A DNA stretch of 64,000 nucleotides from Uloborus plumipes (GCA_038373865.1 JAXGGA010005628.1:1-64000), one strand, 5' to 3'. Positions 1 to 11,641 are shown, counted from the stretch's first letter. Numbers and translations are program-made. Notes: generated by a model from the sequence alone, not told the origin.

Positions 1-56
1 GAAATTAGCTATTGGTCCACGATTGGAGTGGACACCCTGTATATATATATATATAT

Positions 57-782
57 TAGGGATGCACCGATTAATCAGCCATAATTGCCCGCTTTGCAGA
101 TTATTCATAATCGGCAAAATTGGGCCGATTAATCGGTTGACAAAATATTTTAAATATTATTCTTTAAAGTGTACCTTCACTAAAAAACTATAATGAACGA
201 TTCTTTGGCAGTAATAATAATCCTCACAGTTGATATAAAGTTTTTAATAAATTAATTCTCCTACTTTGAATAACACACATAGACAATAATGCAACATTTT
301 TCATGTGGCGATAGTTTTCTCCTTAGAACTGTGCTTTTAGATAACCTCTAATTTTCACAAAGAATAAAAGTCTTGAATTAAATTGCTACTGATTATTAAA
401 ATTTAAAAGTAAAAGTACCTCCTCCCACGGACCCCCAGCCCCCCATTTTTTTGAATTTTTATGCCCAATTCATGTAATTAACAATGTGTTAATGTAATAT
501 TATTGACAATAATATGAAAATTGGTTCTAAGAAATTGGATGAAATATTGAAATTATTTTATGAAAATGAGAAAAATGGAAAAAAAGTTTCTCTCAGAAAA
601 AAATTACTCACTATTTCTAAACTCGGAATTGTATAAGAGAGCAAAAACAGTGATTGCAAAATTGTAGTATTTAAAACAATCATTCTTCTCATTAATCGGC
701 TCAGCCGATTAATCGGACGATTATGAACAACCGATTAATCGGTAATCGGTAATCGGGCAATTAGCTTATCGGTGCATCCCTA
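57..782. mobile_element. hAT-type MITE, 726 bp
   Basis: Terminal inverted repeats TAGGGATGCACCGA and its complement bound an AT-rich body that also carries repeated subterminal CGATTAATCGG motifs. The 8-bp flanks (atatatat at 49-56, atatacat at 783-790) match at 7 of 8, as expected of a hAT target duplication. The flank is simple sequence, so this match is weak. No coding capacity. Confidence 0.85.
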
Positions 783-1111
783 ATATACATATACATATAC
801 AGAAAGAGCGTGAAACTGAATTCAATACAAAAATATAACCTTACAGCTAATACTCACATTGCACTATTATGAATAATTAAGTTCCATGATTTTTTCATTG
901 GAATCTGAAAACCATTAGTACATTTTATACATAACTGGCCAAATGTTGCCGACTAAGCAGCGATTAAAAAAAAACTGCTCTAAGTATGCTTTGAACAAGA
1001 AACTATGATTAATAAATGATGTGTACCATATCGTATGAAAGCATACTGAGTAAAAACAAAAAGTAATAATTTGAATACTGCTAATGAAAGAAATTTACTT
1101 AGAAAATAGAA

Positions 1112-1145
1112 ATAATCGACTAATTTGCATATCGGTGCATCCCTA
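1112..1145. mobile_element. Remnant end of the same hAT MITE
   Basis: The sequence atcggtgcatccctaa repeats the right end of the 57-782 element with no partner left end. It looks like a decayed fragment. Confidence 0.6.
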
Positions 1146-1889
1146 ATTTGTAGATAAAAAAGTTTGCATGCTATATAAAACACAGAGCAAAAGTTTAAGT
1201 AAACCTGACTCTATTGTTGACAAATACTCAACACATAAACGTAAAAAAAAGTAATAATAATATGATTCAATTTATTCTTTTTTAAAAAGCCCATTGAGTT
1301 CTGTCAATACTCAGTTTTATGTTCTGTCAATCCGGTCAATAATTTTCAAATAGCATTTGTATTAAAGATAAGAATTTAAGAAGTATTTTATTCCGCACAT
1401 ATTTAACATTCTTTTAATAGTATTACCATATTTAATTCTGAGCTTTTCAAAAAATAATATTTAATCGTTAATTGTGTTTGCTACTCAACTAAATCAACAC
1501 AAAACAAGCAATTGACAGACTAAGATCAAGGTCTAAACCGTGGAAGATCAAAAACTGAGCCACTAAAAATGCTTTGAAAGTAAAAACCACACAAACAAAT
1601 AATTTTAAAATATTCTTATGTGGCAGTAATATCTTTAGATACCAGTTTTATCACTTTTTCTACCACTACGAAAGTAATTGCGTGTCTCATATAAGTTTTT
1701 CATGCTTAGTGTAGAATATAGAAGTTTTTTCTTGACCTCGAAACGAAAGTATTTTCTAAAATTAATTACCAACCCCTATTTTAAATTGATATAAAAACAA
1801 CAAACTAATTCCAACATGTAAAACTTTATCCCCCGCCAGCAACTTGAACTTTCTGGTCGCAACAGCATAAAGGTCACGATCGAAGTGTA
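1146..1889. other. AT-rich region without recognised features
   Basis: No exon-like open frame, RNA gene or clear repeat was seen. Confidence 0.5.
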
Positions 1890-2139
1890 GTAAAAATCTT
1901 CATTATCCGGTCCATTCCATCCGGACAGTCCCCGGACTCTCCCCGCCGTTCCCGCGCAGTCCACCCCGAGCCACCCTAATCCTCGGGACGCGTGTGCAGA
2001 GGACGCAGGCGCGGGATTAACGGCAGCTCGCCCGAGCCACTGCCGGGCGGAGAGCCGGCCGGAGAGGACAGGAATTCCCACTTTCCCGCCATACACCGGG
2101 CGACGCACACACACACACACACACCGGGCCGGACCCAAG
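1890..2139 (+). promoter_or_regulatory. CpG-rich block: possible promoter and first exon
   Basis: A sharp island of GC- and CpG-rich sequence stands in AT-rich surroundings. It ends with ...GGACCCAAG followed by GTAAGA, a strong plus-strand splice donor (exon end 2139), just after a (CA)n run. No long plus-strand coding frame is present, so a 5' UTR exon is the simplest reading. Downstream exons of this supposed gene were not found. Alternatively it is a CpG-rich element with a chance donor. Confidence 0.5.
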
Positions 2140-2141
2140 GT

Positions 2142-3530
2142 AAGAGCTATTCTCCTTCTCCTCTTTCTCTGAATCTTCTCTCTCTCTTTGGTTTGATTTG
2201 AATATGACATCCGTTTGATGTGTGGCCGAAGCGGTGACAATTAAAGCATTGTTTTGGAGACTTCGGGTGAAGTTGATGTAAAGGGGAACTAGCTGGGGAA
2301 TCATCCGAAACGGGGAAATGCGTGTTGATATCTGGAATGCTGCGGGGAAGAGAGAGAGAGAGATAAACTTTAAAGTCTGGGTTACTGCTATTAATTTTTC
2401 AGTTTTTGTCTGTATTTATTTATTATTAATTGTTTTCCATCAACTATGTTTCGTATTTTTATGCATTTTTTAATTTTATTATATCTGGCCAAGAGCAAAG
2501 TAAAAGTTTTTTTTTACTTACCCTACCTTATCTTGCTTTCTCCGAATATTCTCTCTCTAAATGTGATTTAATTTGAATATTACATAAATCTTCTCTGTGT
2601 TGTTGCAAGATCAATTGAAACATTGTTTTGGGAGCTTCGGATAAAGTTGATGTAAAGGGGAACTTACTGGGGAGTCATCCGAAACGGGTAAATGCGTGTT
2701 GATATCTAAAATGCTGCGGGAAAGAGAGAGGGATGAACTTTAAAGTCTGGGTTACAGCTATTTGATCTTCAGTTTTGTTCTACGTTCATTAATGATCAAT
2801 AGATTTTCCTCTGACATGTTTCGTATTTATATGCATTTTTTAATTTTATTATATCTGGTTGAAGCAAAGTAAAAGTTTTTTTTCACTTGCCTTACCTTCT
2901 CTTGCTTTCTCCCACTATTCTCTCTCTAACTGTGATTTGATTTTTGAATATTACATAAACTTGCTCTGTGATGTAGCAAGATCAATTGCAACAATGTTTT
3001 GGGAACTTTGGATTGATGCAAAAGGACTAACTGGGAGATCCGAAACGGGGAAATGCGTGTTGTTATCTCAAATGCTACGGGAGAGAGAGAGGGGTGAACT
3101 TTAAAGTCTGGGTTACAGTTATTTAAGCTTCAGTTTTGCTGTACATATATTAATTATCAACAAATTGCCATCTGCCATGTTTCGTATTTCTAAGCATTAT
3201 TTAAGTATATCGGGCTGAAGCAATGTAAGACTTATTTTTTCTTATCGTACCTTATCTTGCCTTCTCCGAATCTTCTCCCTGATTTGAATCTGACACATCC
3301 AGCATTGATTTTCTGTTGTTTTGGTGACTTTAGGTAAAGTTTAAGTGAGATGACATTGGGTAATCGTCCAAAATGGGCAAATGCGTGTTGATATCTGGGA
3401 TACTGAGGAAGAGAGATGAACTTCAAAGTCTGGGTTACTGCTATTAACTCTTCAATTTTTCCCGATATCTATTTATTATCAATTGATTACCATCTGCTAT
3501 GTTTCATATTTCTTTGCCTTTTGCTGCAAA
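2142..3530 (+). repeat. Four diverged tandem copies, about 320-370 bp each
   Basis: The string actttaaagtctgggtta, preceded by a GA-rich run and gcgtgttgatatc, recurs near 2368, 2738, 3099 and 3421 (third and fourth slightly changed). Whole units align between these marks. The array begins directly after the donor at 2140, so it lies in the first intron of the putative gene. A shorter related pair lies at 3620-3730 and 4220-4330. Confidence 0.85.
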
Positions 3531-4400
3531 AAATCCCCAAATTTTCGGCTCTTAACTTACATAGAGTACTTTTCTAAATTATGATTTAAGCCGTTTTATG
3601 CTGTTTTATTAACTCTTTAGAATAATAATGAACTTTAAAGTCAATACAGTGCTCATTTTTGAGCATAATGGTTTACCGAAACTCTAGAAAAAAATTATGA
3701 AACTTCGTCGTTAGTTTTTTCTTCCAGTTTAACATGAGGCATAAGATAAGTTTTAAAGATAGAATTAAATTACACCAAAATGAATGCACAGTTCGTATTG
3801 AAACAATGAAAGCGATTTCAAGTTTTTTTTTTCCTTTTTCTATTCATTTCCAAAAATATATTGAAAAATTTTATGTTTGACGACTAGTTATGGATGCTCG
3901 TTCTCTGTGGTGCACTTTTTTTTTATTTAACGCCTGAAAAAATCTGAACCTGATTTTTTTTTTTAATTGATCAAAATATTTTCACGGGGGGAGGAGGGAA
4001 GTAATTTTATAGTAGTTTTGGTCTTATTTGAGGGGTCTCGTTCTTATGTGTGCTCTCCAGTATTTGATTAGGTGCGCTATTGTACTTGGAGGGTATGGGC
4101 ACTCTTGGAACGTAGTGTTTTTTGTTTCAGAAAAAAACTAGTTTTTCTACCGTTAAGATACACAAAAATTTTTCATTATGATTCAAGCAATTGCATTCTA
4201 CTGCATAAACACTTTTGAATGATACTGAACTTTAAAGTTTTTGCTCATTTTCGATTATGTACTTACTGTATAGGAGTTCAGGTGAAAAACTATGAAACGT
4301 TGTAGTTTATTTTTTGTTCAATATTAACGAAAACTAGGGAGATTTGATCCCTTCATTTTTCAATTTTTTTCTAATCTTTTAAAAATTGCTTGGTTAGCGT
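3531..4400. other. AT-rich sequence with one diverged duplicate pair
   Basis: Apart from the similarity between 3620-3730 and 4220-4330 (gaactttaaagt ... ttatgaaac), no gene or element is recognised. Confidence 0.5.
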
Positions 4401-4433
4401 TATTTTCAATACACTACCAGCTCGCTTATTCCA

Positions 4434-4480
4434 TCCATGGATTGCAGTTCCGTGCTTATTATGCACTCATCAGCATGGAA
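4434..4480 (-). ncRNA. Hammerhead ribozyme motif, mutated core (subfamily A)
   Basis: On the minus strand: stem I TTCCATG, core CTGATGA, stem II GTGC/GCAC with ATAATAA loop, GGAA in place of GAAA, then ACTGCAAT C and the stem I partner CATGGA. The G-for-A change in the invariant GAAA should abolish cleavage. The repeat it belongs to is interrupted right beside it by a Helitron (4487-5183). Confidence 0.75.
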
Positions 4481-4486
4481 TATGAA

Positions 4487-5183
4487 CTAGGTGACCCATG
4501 CGGAATTCCGCAAAAAAAAAAAAAAAAAAACTCTAAACTTAAAATTTAATACGACAATTTTTATTGGCTTCATTTGCACAACATCGCCATCTACTTCCGT
4601 CGTTCTGACAGCTTTTCAAAGAGATCAAAGACACGTTCACTTTTACAACTACTACAAAAGTGATACCCTATATTAAAATCAAATACCCAAGGCTACTACT
4701 AAGCTAAATACCAACGTTATCGCAAAACTGCCATAGTATTTTGAAACAATAAAAGTTACAATTAAGGTTTACCGAGCTAAGCCTTGGCTTGAAATGTCGC
4801 ATTTAAAATTGATTTGAGCAACAATGTAACGATTTTGACAGTTGAGCAAAAAATTTATCTTTTTCAAACTTCAATCGCTTATAAGTCGCTTAAACGTGGA
4901 TTTTCGAGATTCCCGTTACGCGGCGCTAGCGGAGAAACGTTCTAAAGAACGCATTTTTTTTTAATCTTTCGAATGAAATCAAAATGGAGACGATACGACA
5001 ATTATTTCCAAAAATTGAAGTTCGAATAAAAAACGAACCGACACTTTTTAGAGGGTGGGTCTAATTTTCGTCAATAGCCCGCGGGATAAGCTTCAAAATC
5101 ATAAATTTTCATGCAATTCGATAAAGAAATGAGCGAGTTTCGACCGGGTATAGGATTCGGCTTAGAGAAATAATATATGGAAA
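4487..5183 (-). mobile_element. Non-autonomous Helitron (family with GCGGAATTCCGC hairpin)
   Basis: On the minus strand the element ends with palindrome GCGGAATTCCGC, nine bases, then CTAG next to a host T. Its 5' end is TTTCCATATATT, where the other copies read TCTCCATATATT. These are Helitron hallmarks: 5' TC, 3' hairpin plus CTRR, and insertion between A and T without duplication. It splits a hammerhead repeat, whose sequence resumes at 5184 (ttaaacgag). Confidence 0.82.
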
Positions 5184-5395
5184 TTAAACGAGCTGAAGTC
5201 AAAAAACCTTTTAAGGAACAAAGAGAGCCAACAAAAACTGGTAGCTAACGTGAAATTAGAACACCAGCGAGAGACCGCACTTGGTACGGTATAACTCGAA
5301 ACTTTTGAAGCAAAGCTCGGGTATAAAGCAGTGAGTAACCGCCCCTAGGCCAGGGCTACGGCAGAAACAGGCAATACACCAGCGTTATTTGTTTT
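5184..5395 (-). repeat. Continuation of the hammerhead (retrozyme-like) repeat
   Basis: After the Helitron the repeat resumes and runs through cagtgagtaaccgcccct to gcaatacacc. The same gcagtgagtaaccgcccct ... gcaatacacc order precedes the hammerhead pair at 54454-54505. The part reading aacaccagcgagagaccgc resembles 26965-27000 upstream of another hammerhead. Confidence 0.65.
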
Positions 5396-6481
5396 CTTAT
5401 ATCTTTTAATTTTTTACACTATTAGTTTTTATTTAAATTATATATTAATTATTTTAATACTAATGTTTCGAGAGTGTCCAAACCGGGACAAACCTCTCCA
5501 CTTGATGGAGGTTTCACCCATAGAGATTTAAAGTCGAAAAAATGATTCTGAAATATTTATATGTCTAGTCAGACACTATTACAAGAATTGAATCTATAGA
5601 GCATATTACTTTTAAATGGGTAAAGCAATAATGGGGTACTGTTAAATGGGTTTATTTTCAAGCCTCATTTTATATAAAAATGCGAATTTTTTGAAATTCA
5701 TAAAAGTGGCAAAAATTACTGTACTTTGATATAATTCGTCTTCATATTATTATTATTTATTTATTTAAATTTATTTACTGTTATTTTACTTTTTTCTTTA
5801 TTTATTTTTTAGATAGTTAATATTTTAAACTTTTTTTCTTTTCGCAAAAGCTACTGACAAGTATTTTGCTGAACGATATAACAATGCAATACGTTTTGCT
5901 GAACTAACTTAGAAAATTCACAGAAAACCATTTATGCGTTATTAATGTATTTCCTTATTATTAAGTTAGTTCAAAAAATAAAGCTTTCCAAATGATGGCA
6001 ATGGACACTGTTCAACTTTAGGCAAGAGTGGTTTTAACAATAGTGTACTATAATGCTCCAATTATTTTAAAGCTATCTAAAAGAATTATTATTTTTTTGC
6101 GTATAATATATTTAATGTGGAGCTTGTATTATGTCTTAAGACTATGTGTTAAGTAATTTCTGATTAAAGGGCTACAATACTTATGAGGGTACAAATAAAA
6201 TACAATGATTAGAAAAATTTACATAAAAGTCTCTCGTACGTAGTCATGTTTCATTTTTAAACTGCTTTAAAGTTTTTGCGTTATTTTCAGTCGTTGCTGA
6301 TTTTATTAATCTTACGTTGATAAGTTTTAGATTCTAGTAGTATTAAATAATGAGTATCACATATTTTTTGAGAAACCGAATGGAAAAAAGGAATTTGCGG
6401 TTTATTTTGATCAGCTTTGTTCTCCTGTGTCAGGAAAAAAACTTCTTGCCTTTTCCATGTTCCGTTCTTTTCTTTTCTAAA
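5396..6481. other. AT-rich spacer
   Basis: No exon or recognised element. Confidence 0.5.
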
Positions 6482-7278
6482 TCTATATACATAAAAGACT
6501 ACTTTTGAAAACGTATGACCGGGGTAATCTTCTAAACTACTGGACCGATTTTAACCATGTTTTCACCGTAGATAGCTACAGTAGCAGAGAGCAGGATAAG
6601 CTATAATTTATTTCTAAAAAGCTTAGTTTAAAAAAATAACTATGGAAAACAGTGAATTTTATGTCATTTCCCCATTAAATGATTAAATTTTCAACCCATT
6701 GTTGCAAAAATTTGGTGCCATGCAGCAACAATATTGATTGTAATCATATTGAAAATTTTGAACCAATGCTTCTCTGGAGTAAGTATGGAATTTATTGCCT
6801 TCTAAGGATTTTTATATTTATCTGAGCCTACAATCGCTAACGGGTGAAATAAAAAAAATTGATTTTGGCAATAGTTAGAGAATATAAAGTGTTTATAGTC
6901 AAAAAAATTTCTAAATTAGGTACATAAGATGTTTTCACCTCACCAATGTTGTCACGAAGATAGAAACTAATAATGGGACTTATTTAACGAGCAATATTTG
7001 GAAATGGTTAATTTCAGTGCGATTGATACTGTAAATATATATTTATTTTAATATACCAAGCTTATTACATTTCCTATTTACTCAAACATTATTTGTAGCT
7101 TGCTATTTTTTTTTAGCTTGCATTATTTTTTTTACAGTTTATTCATAACATAGCCATTGTTTACAGAAGTAGCCATTATGTTTATAAATATGACTTTAGT
7201 GTTGGGAAATTTATGAATGAGTTTCACTAAACCACCCTACACCCACAGAAACCCGGGCAGGGCCGGGAACCCGGCTAG
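6482..7278 (+). mobile_element. Non-autonomous Helitron, 797 bp
   Basis: It starts TCTATATACATAAAAGAC after a host A and contains ctggaccgattttaacc. It ends with hairpin GCCGGGAACCCGGC running straight into CTAG before a host T. The start, the hairpin and CTAG/T fit a Helitron. No Rep/helicase frame is present. Confidence 0.8.
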
Positions 7279-7349
7279 TAGTTAAATAAAAAATATAAAT
7301 AAATAAATCTACATTTTTCTTTCTGCTACCAAATCGGATTTTTTCTTCT

Positions 7350-7770
7350 ACACTGCAAAAAATGAACCGTTGTTTTTACAATATAATACTTTCAGCCGAG
7401 ATTCCAATTTAAAACTGTAAAATGCACATTAATAGACTTAAACTATTTAATTTCACAATTTCTCACTGTAAAGTTACAAATTTTACAGTTTATTACTGGA
7501 CTAGCCGAAATTAGCTGTATTATACTGCAAAAGCAACAGTATAATACTGACAGCAGAGGTTCCAGTTTAAAACTGTAAAATACACAGTAATAAACTACAA
7601 AATTAGCAATTTTGCAGTTTATCACGGTAAAATCAGCAATTTCAGCATTTAGTACTGTAAAAGTAGAAATTTAACTGTTTACTAACAGTAAAATTAGCAA
7701 TTTTTACAGTTTATTACTATAAATTTAGCTGCATTATACTGTAAAAAAAATCATTCATTTTTTACAGTGT
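7350..7770. mobile_element. ACTGTAAAA-family MITE, 421 bp
   Basis: Ends ACACTGCAAAAAATGAA and TTCATTTTTTACAGTGT are inverted repeats. The interior is a succession of cagtttattactgtaaaa and ctgtattatactgtaaaa modules in both orientations. Other copies: 8631-9706 (interrupted), 15857-15930 (truncated), 16643-17042, 19614-19955. Confidence 0.85.
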
Positions 7771-7773
7771 AAT

Positions 7774-7934
7774 CAGGGCCGTCATTTCAAGTTTTACCGG
7801 GGGGGGGGGGCAAAGGGTCCAAACACATTGCAATTTCATTGGAAAACATTAAAAACCACACCCTCTTATATGTAAATACATTGATTTATCAAAGCCAGGG
7901 GGAGACAATTGACTCCACCCCCCTAAATGACGGG
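7774..7934 (+). mobile_element. Small MITE with GTCATTT ends
   Basis: The inverted ends (ccGTCATTTcaag ... ccctAAATGACgg) enclose about 145 bp with a G-run and a C-run. Copies at 56062-56240, 56571-56747 and 59051-59220 share ends close to CAGGG(G/C)CGTCATTT. Confidence 0.8.
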
Positions 7935-8630
7935 AATGAGTGTAATAAAGTGATTTTCCACTACAAAACGTGATTTAATCTGCCTGAGTGTAAAAAGATT
8001 GTAAAATAAAGTATAGGCAAATATATTGAAACAAGAAGATAAGAAATAAGGAGAGCTTTTACTCTTTTCAGAATAAATGCCTTTAGAACAGTATTTTTTT
8101 TTTTTTTTTTTACATACGTACAGAGAAATGGCGAAATGAACACACAAAGAAATACAGCATCGAATTCGGCTTTCTTTTATGAGGAATTCATAAACTCAAA
8201 TGAAAAAAGAGAATCATAATAGCAAGACAATACAAACAAGCCGGAAAACATAAAGTTCCATTTCTCCAGTATCTGATCTCAGAAATCAATGGCTTGTTCA
8301 GAGAAAATGCTGTTTGTTTAAGCATGGAAATGTTTTTCACAATACCGTTATTGGTAGTGTGGAAAAATACAGCGTCCCCTTAAATTTTCCGTATGGCTCT
8401 CCATTTTTTTTATGCTCCGGAGTAAATTCGTTTTTCCCCCTACAGTGGAAAAGAGAGGACCCTTGAAGCATGAGAAACACACTTTGACGGGGACTTCAGT
8501 CAAACTGTTGGGAATGGCTGAATAAAATTCCATGCAAATAGTCTAGCAAATAAAATGGATAATTTATTTTTTTTCTACGAGACTGTTGGGATAAACTAGG
8601 TGTATCGTTTGGGGAGATATTTTGTTGCAA
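7935..8630. other. Spacer; 8290-8540 resembles 15510-15780
   Basis: A stretch around 8330-8540 shares short blocks in order (ttggtagt, aaattt-ccg, aaacacactttgac/aaacacgctttgac, gaatgaata/gctgaata) with 15590-15780. It is an old dispersed duplicate of unknown nature, with no convincing coding frame shared. Confidence 0.45.
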
Positions 8631-8689
8631 TGCAAAAAATAAGCTGTTGTTTTTACAGTATAGTTTTGGCAGCAGAGGTTCTACTTTAA

Positions 8690-9200
8690 CCCATTAATGC
8701 CTAGCGTCCCGTTTTAGGGACGGTCCAAAAAAGGGTCTGAATTTCCCCAAAATGAACACTTCAACCAAATATTAGTGTTCAATGAGTACCTTGGTATTGT
8801 TTCAATTCGTTATTAACATATTGCAGCACATAACCATGGTAAAGTGTGTTCTGTAGCAGTTTTAATATGACCTTTATCAAAAATGACATCGTTCACAATC
8901 TCAAGAAAAAATGCTAAGTTTTCAAAGTTATTCCCAGCTTCCCAGTTTATCTTAATTGCTGATTTTATTTCTTCTTATAAAATGTCTTCTTGAATATTAT
9001 ATCGTAGGCAGAAAAAAAATCTGGTAAAAAAACTATATACCCTCTGGGGTCTATCGTAACTTTAAAGGGATGATTTTTCTTTCCTTAATAAAAAAAATAT
9101 TTTTACATGATATTTTTTAAATTATTTTTCCTGTCCATTAAACACTGTTTGTAACTAGTATACAAAATATCTTTGGATAAAAAAGTCAGGCATTAATCGG
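8690..9200 (+). mobile_element. piggyBac-like MITE, 511 bp
   Basis: It follows TTAA (8686-8689) with CCCATTAATGCCTAGCGTCC and ends GTCAGGCATTAATCGG before a decayed TTAA. Copies: 16097-16607 (also 511 bp, both TTAA intact) and 36171-36685 (opposite strand). TTAA flanks and CCC/GGG ends are typical of piggyBac. Confidence 0.85.
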
Positions 9201-9496
9201 TAAAAACTGTAAAAGCACAGTAATAAACTAAAACTCTAGCTATTTTACAGTATATCACTGTAAAATTAGTAATATTGCATTAAAATTAGCTGTATAAACA
9301 GCAGTATAATACTGGTAGAAGAGGTTCCATTTTAAAACTGTGAAATGCACGGTAAGAAAGTAAAACTAACAGTTATACAGTATATTACTGTAAACTAGCA
9401 AATTTGCTGTTTATTACTGTAAACTAGCAAATTTTACAATCTACTACTGTAAAACTAGCAATTTTACAGTTTATTACTGTAAGCTTAGCTGTATTA

Positions 9497-9672
9497 CAGT
9501 CGACGCTCGTTATAGCGACCACACGTTATAAAGACCATCCCAATATAACGACCGGTGAGAAAACCCCCAACTGTATCCCAATATATTCTATGTGCTACCT
9601 CTTATAGCGACCACTCGTTATAAAGACCGTTTTCTGTAGGACGGAGAGGGTCGTTATATCGAGCGTCGACTG
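9497..9672. mobile_element. pogo/Tigger-like MITE, 176 bp
   Basis: Inverted ends CAGTCGACGCTCGTTATA, flanked by TA on each side. The body repeats cgttataaagacc. An identical-length copy is at 49101-49276 and a partial copy at 62168-62239. Confidence 0.88.
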
Positions 9673-9706
9673 TATATTGTAAAAACAACATCTATTGTTT
9701 ACAGTG

Positions 9707-10074
9707 TGGATATGAATGTCGGGATGAAGATCAGCATTAATAGAATGATGGATTTTCCATTGAAATTTATATGGCATTTACTATTACTTCTACCTGTAGA
9801 GTGGAAGAAGCAAGATATCTATAAAATGAAAATATACCGACAATCCTGCCTTTTAGATACTTTATTTTATCACATTCCCAAAAATGAAACACTCACTGAA
9901 AAATGCATCACAAGTTGCTGAAAGAAACGAAATTTTTAACGAAACATTTCCCCTGAAATATGCAAATTTCTTGAGAATGAAAAAAGAGTTATGGCCGATT
10001 CTCTGTAAACTCGTCATTTTTCACACGAAATCTGTCCGGGCACGGTTTTTCGAAATGTTCGTATAATTATAATA
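9707..10074. other. Short spacer
   Basis: Open frames of 60-71 codons here have no recognisable product. Nothing else was seen. Confidence 0.5.
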
Positions 10075-11639
10075 CACTAGGTGGCCAAAAGTATCCGGAC
10101 ACTTTCAAAAATTTACATTCTTACATATAGCTCGAGAAATAAGTGATCAATTGTTCTTTAACTTTAGTCATACAAAATATAGACTTCACCGAACATTTCC
10201 AAGTTGAAATTAAATTACCCTTGCATTTGGGGGAAGACAATAAGGGGGTTGAAAGAAAAACCGCTTTTTGACCATAACTCTTCGAAAATAGCTCGGAATA
10301 AGCTATCAATTTCAGTAATTAATTAGCATACTATGTATAATTACTGTACAAATTTTTATGAACGTACCACTCTTACTTCTGAAGATATGAAACATTTTTG
10401 AAAAAACGGCAATTTTATTTGAAGGGTTTTTGCTCATAACACGCAGAGTTTTTGATCAAACCTTATCACAACTTCAGGAAAGATGACAAAATACAAGAGA
10501 AATAACATACTAAAGCGGTAAATAAAAATATTAAAAATTCGATGAGATATGAACGTTAAAAGGAAATAATTTTTCACGGCGCATGCGCGAACGACAGAAA
10601 TTTATAACTACAAAAATATTGTAGCCTGATTTATACTGCATCTTATAAAAAAAGTTCCAGTTGAATATCATGAAAAATGAAAAAGATATCAGCGATCTAG
10701 TGAGCTGTATTTCATTCATTTCGCAGACAATACATAAATAGTGAGGGGTTGTCCACAAATAGTGTGGTGACAATCGATCATTTTTTTTCAATGTTAAATT
10801 GTATACAGTTTGAAAATTTATATTCGGCATAGAAGTCACATTTCGTCTGTTCGGCCAAAAAGACCTTATACGTACGTTTCCAAAAGTATCCAGACACCCT
10901 CTGAAACGTTGGTTTTGAAAGACGACGCAATAACCTTTAATTTAAAAATAGCTCTTTGTGGACAGACCCTCACTATTTATGTATTGTCTGCGAAATGAAT
11001 GAAATACAGCTCACTAGATCGCTGATATCTTTTTCATTTTTCATGATATTCAACTGGAACTTTTTTTATAAGATGCAGTATAAATCAGGCTACAATATTT
11101 TTGTAGTTATAAATTTCTGTCGTTCGCGCATGCGCCGTGAAAAATTATTTCCTTTTAACGTTCATATCTCATCGAATTTTTAATATTTTTATTTACCGCT
11201 TTAGTATGTTCTTTCTCTTGTATTTTGTCATCTTTCCTGAAGTTGTGATAAGGTTTGATCAAAAACTCTGCGTGTTATGAGCAAAAACCCTTCAAATAAA
11301 ATTGCCGTTTTTTCAAAAATGTTTCATATCTTCAGAAGTAAGAGTGGTACGTTCATAAAAATTTGTACAGTAATTATACATAGTATGCTAATTAATTACT
11401 GAAATTGATAGCTTATTCCGAGCTATTTTCGAAGAGTTATGGTCAAAAAGCGGTTTTTCTTTCAACCCCCTTATTGTCGTCCCCCAAATGCAAGGGTAAT
11501 TTAATTTCAACTTGGAAATGTTCGGTGAAGCCTATATTTTGTATGACTAAAGTTAAAGAACAATTGATCACTTATTTCTCGAGCTATATGTAAAAATGTG
11601 AATTTTTGAAAGTGTCCGGATACTTTTGGCCACCTAGTG
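10075..11639. mobile_element. 1565-bp foldback element with Tc1/mariner-like ends
   Basis: The ends CACTAGGTGGCCAAAAGTAT and its complement lie next to TA on both sides (10073-10074, 11640-11641). Arms of about 685 bp (10075-10760 and 10955-11639) are almost perfect inverted copies with a few scattered mismatches. A spacer of about 195 bp joins them and contains a third end-like sequence, ccaaaagtatccagacacc, near 10880. Mirror-image open frames on the two arms (such as 10121-10309 minus and 11405-11593 plus) are consequences of the symmetry and have no recognised product. Confidence 0.92.
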
Positions 11640-11641
11640 TA

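Larger units (their letters stand above)
8631..9706. mobile_element. ACTGTAAAA-family MITE split by two other MITEs
   Basis: The pieces 8631-8689, 9201-9496 and 9673-9706 together resemble the 7350-7770 element. A TTAA-type MITE (8690-9200) and a TA-type MITE (9497-9672) sit inside it. Confidence 0.8.

Noticed and set aside
1776..2304. Minus-strand frames of 95 and 154 codons over the CpG-rich block
   Set aside because: They are produced by GC-rich sequence with few stops, and the protein is unrecognised. The plus-strand donor is the stronger signal.
10121..11593. Two 62-codon frames with almost the same protein
   Set aside because: They are mirror images in the two arms of the foldback element.
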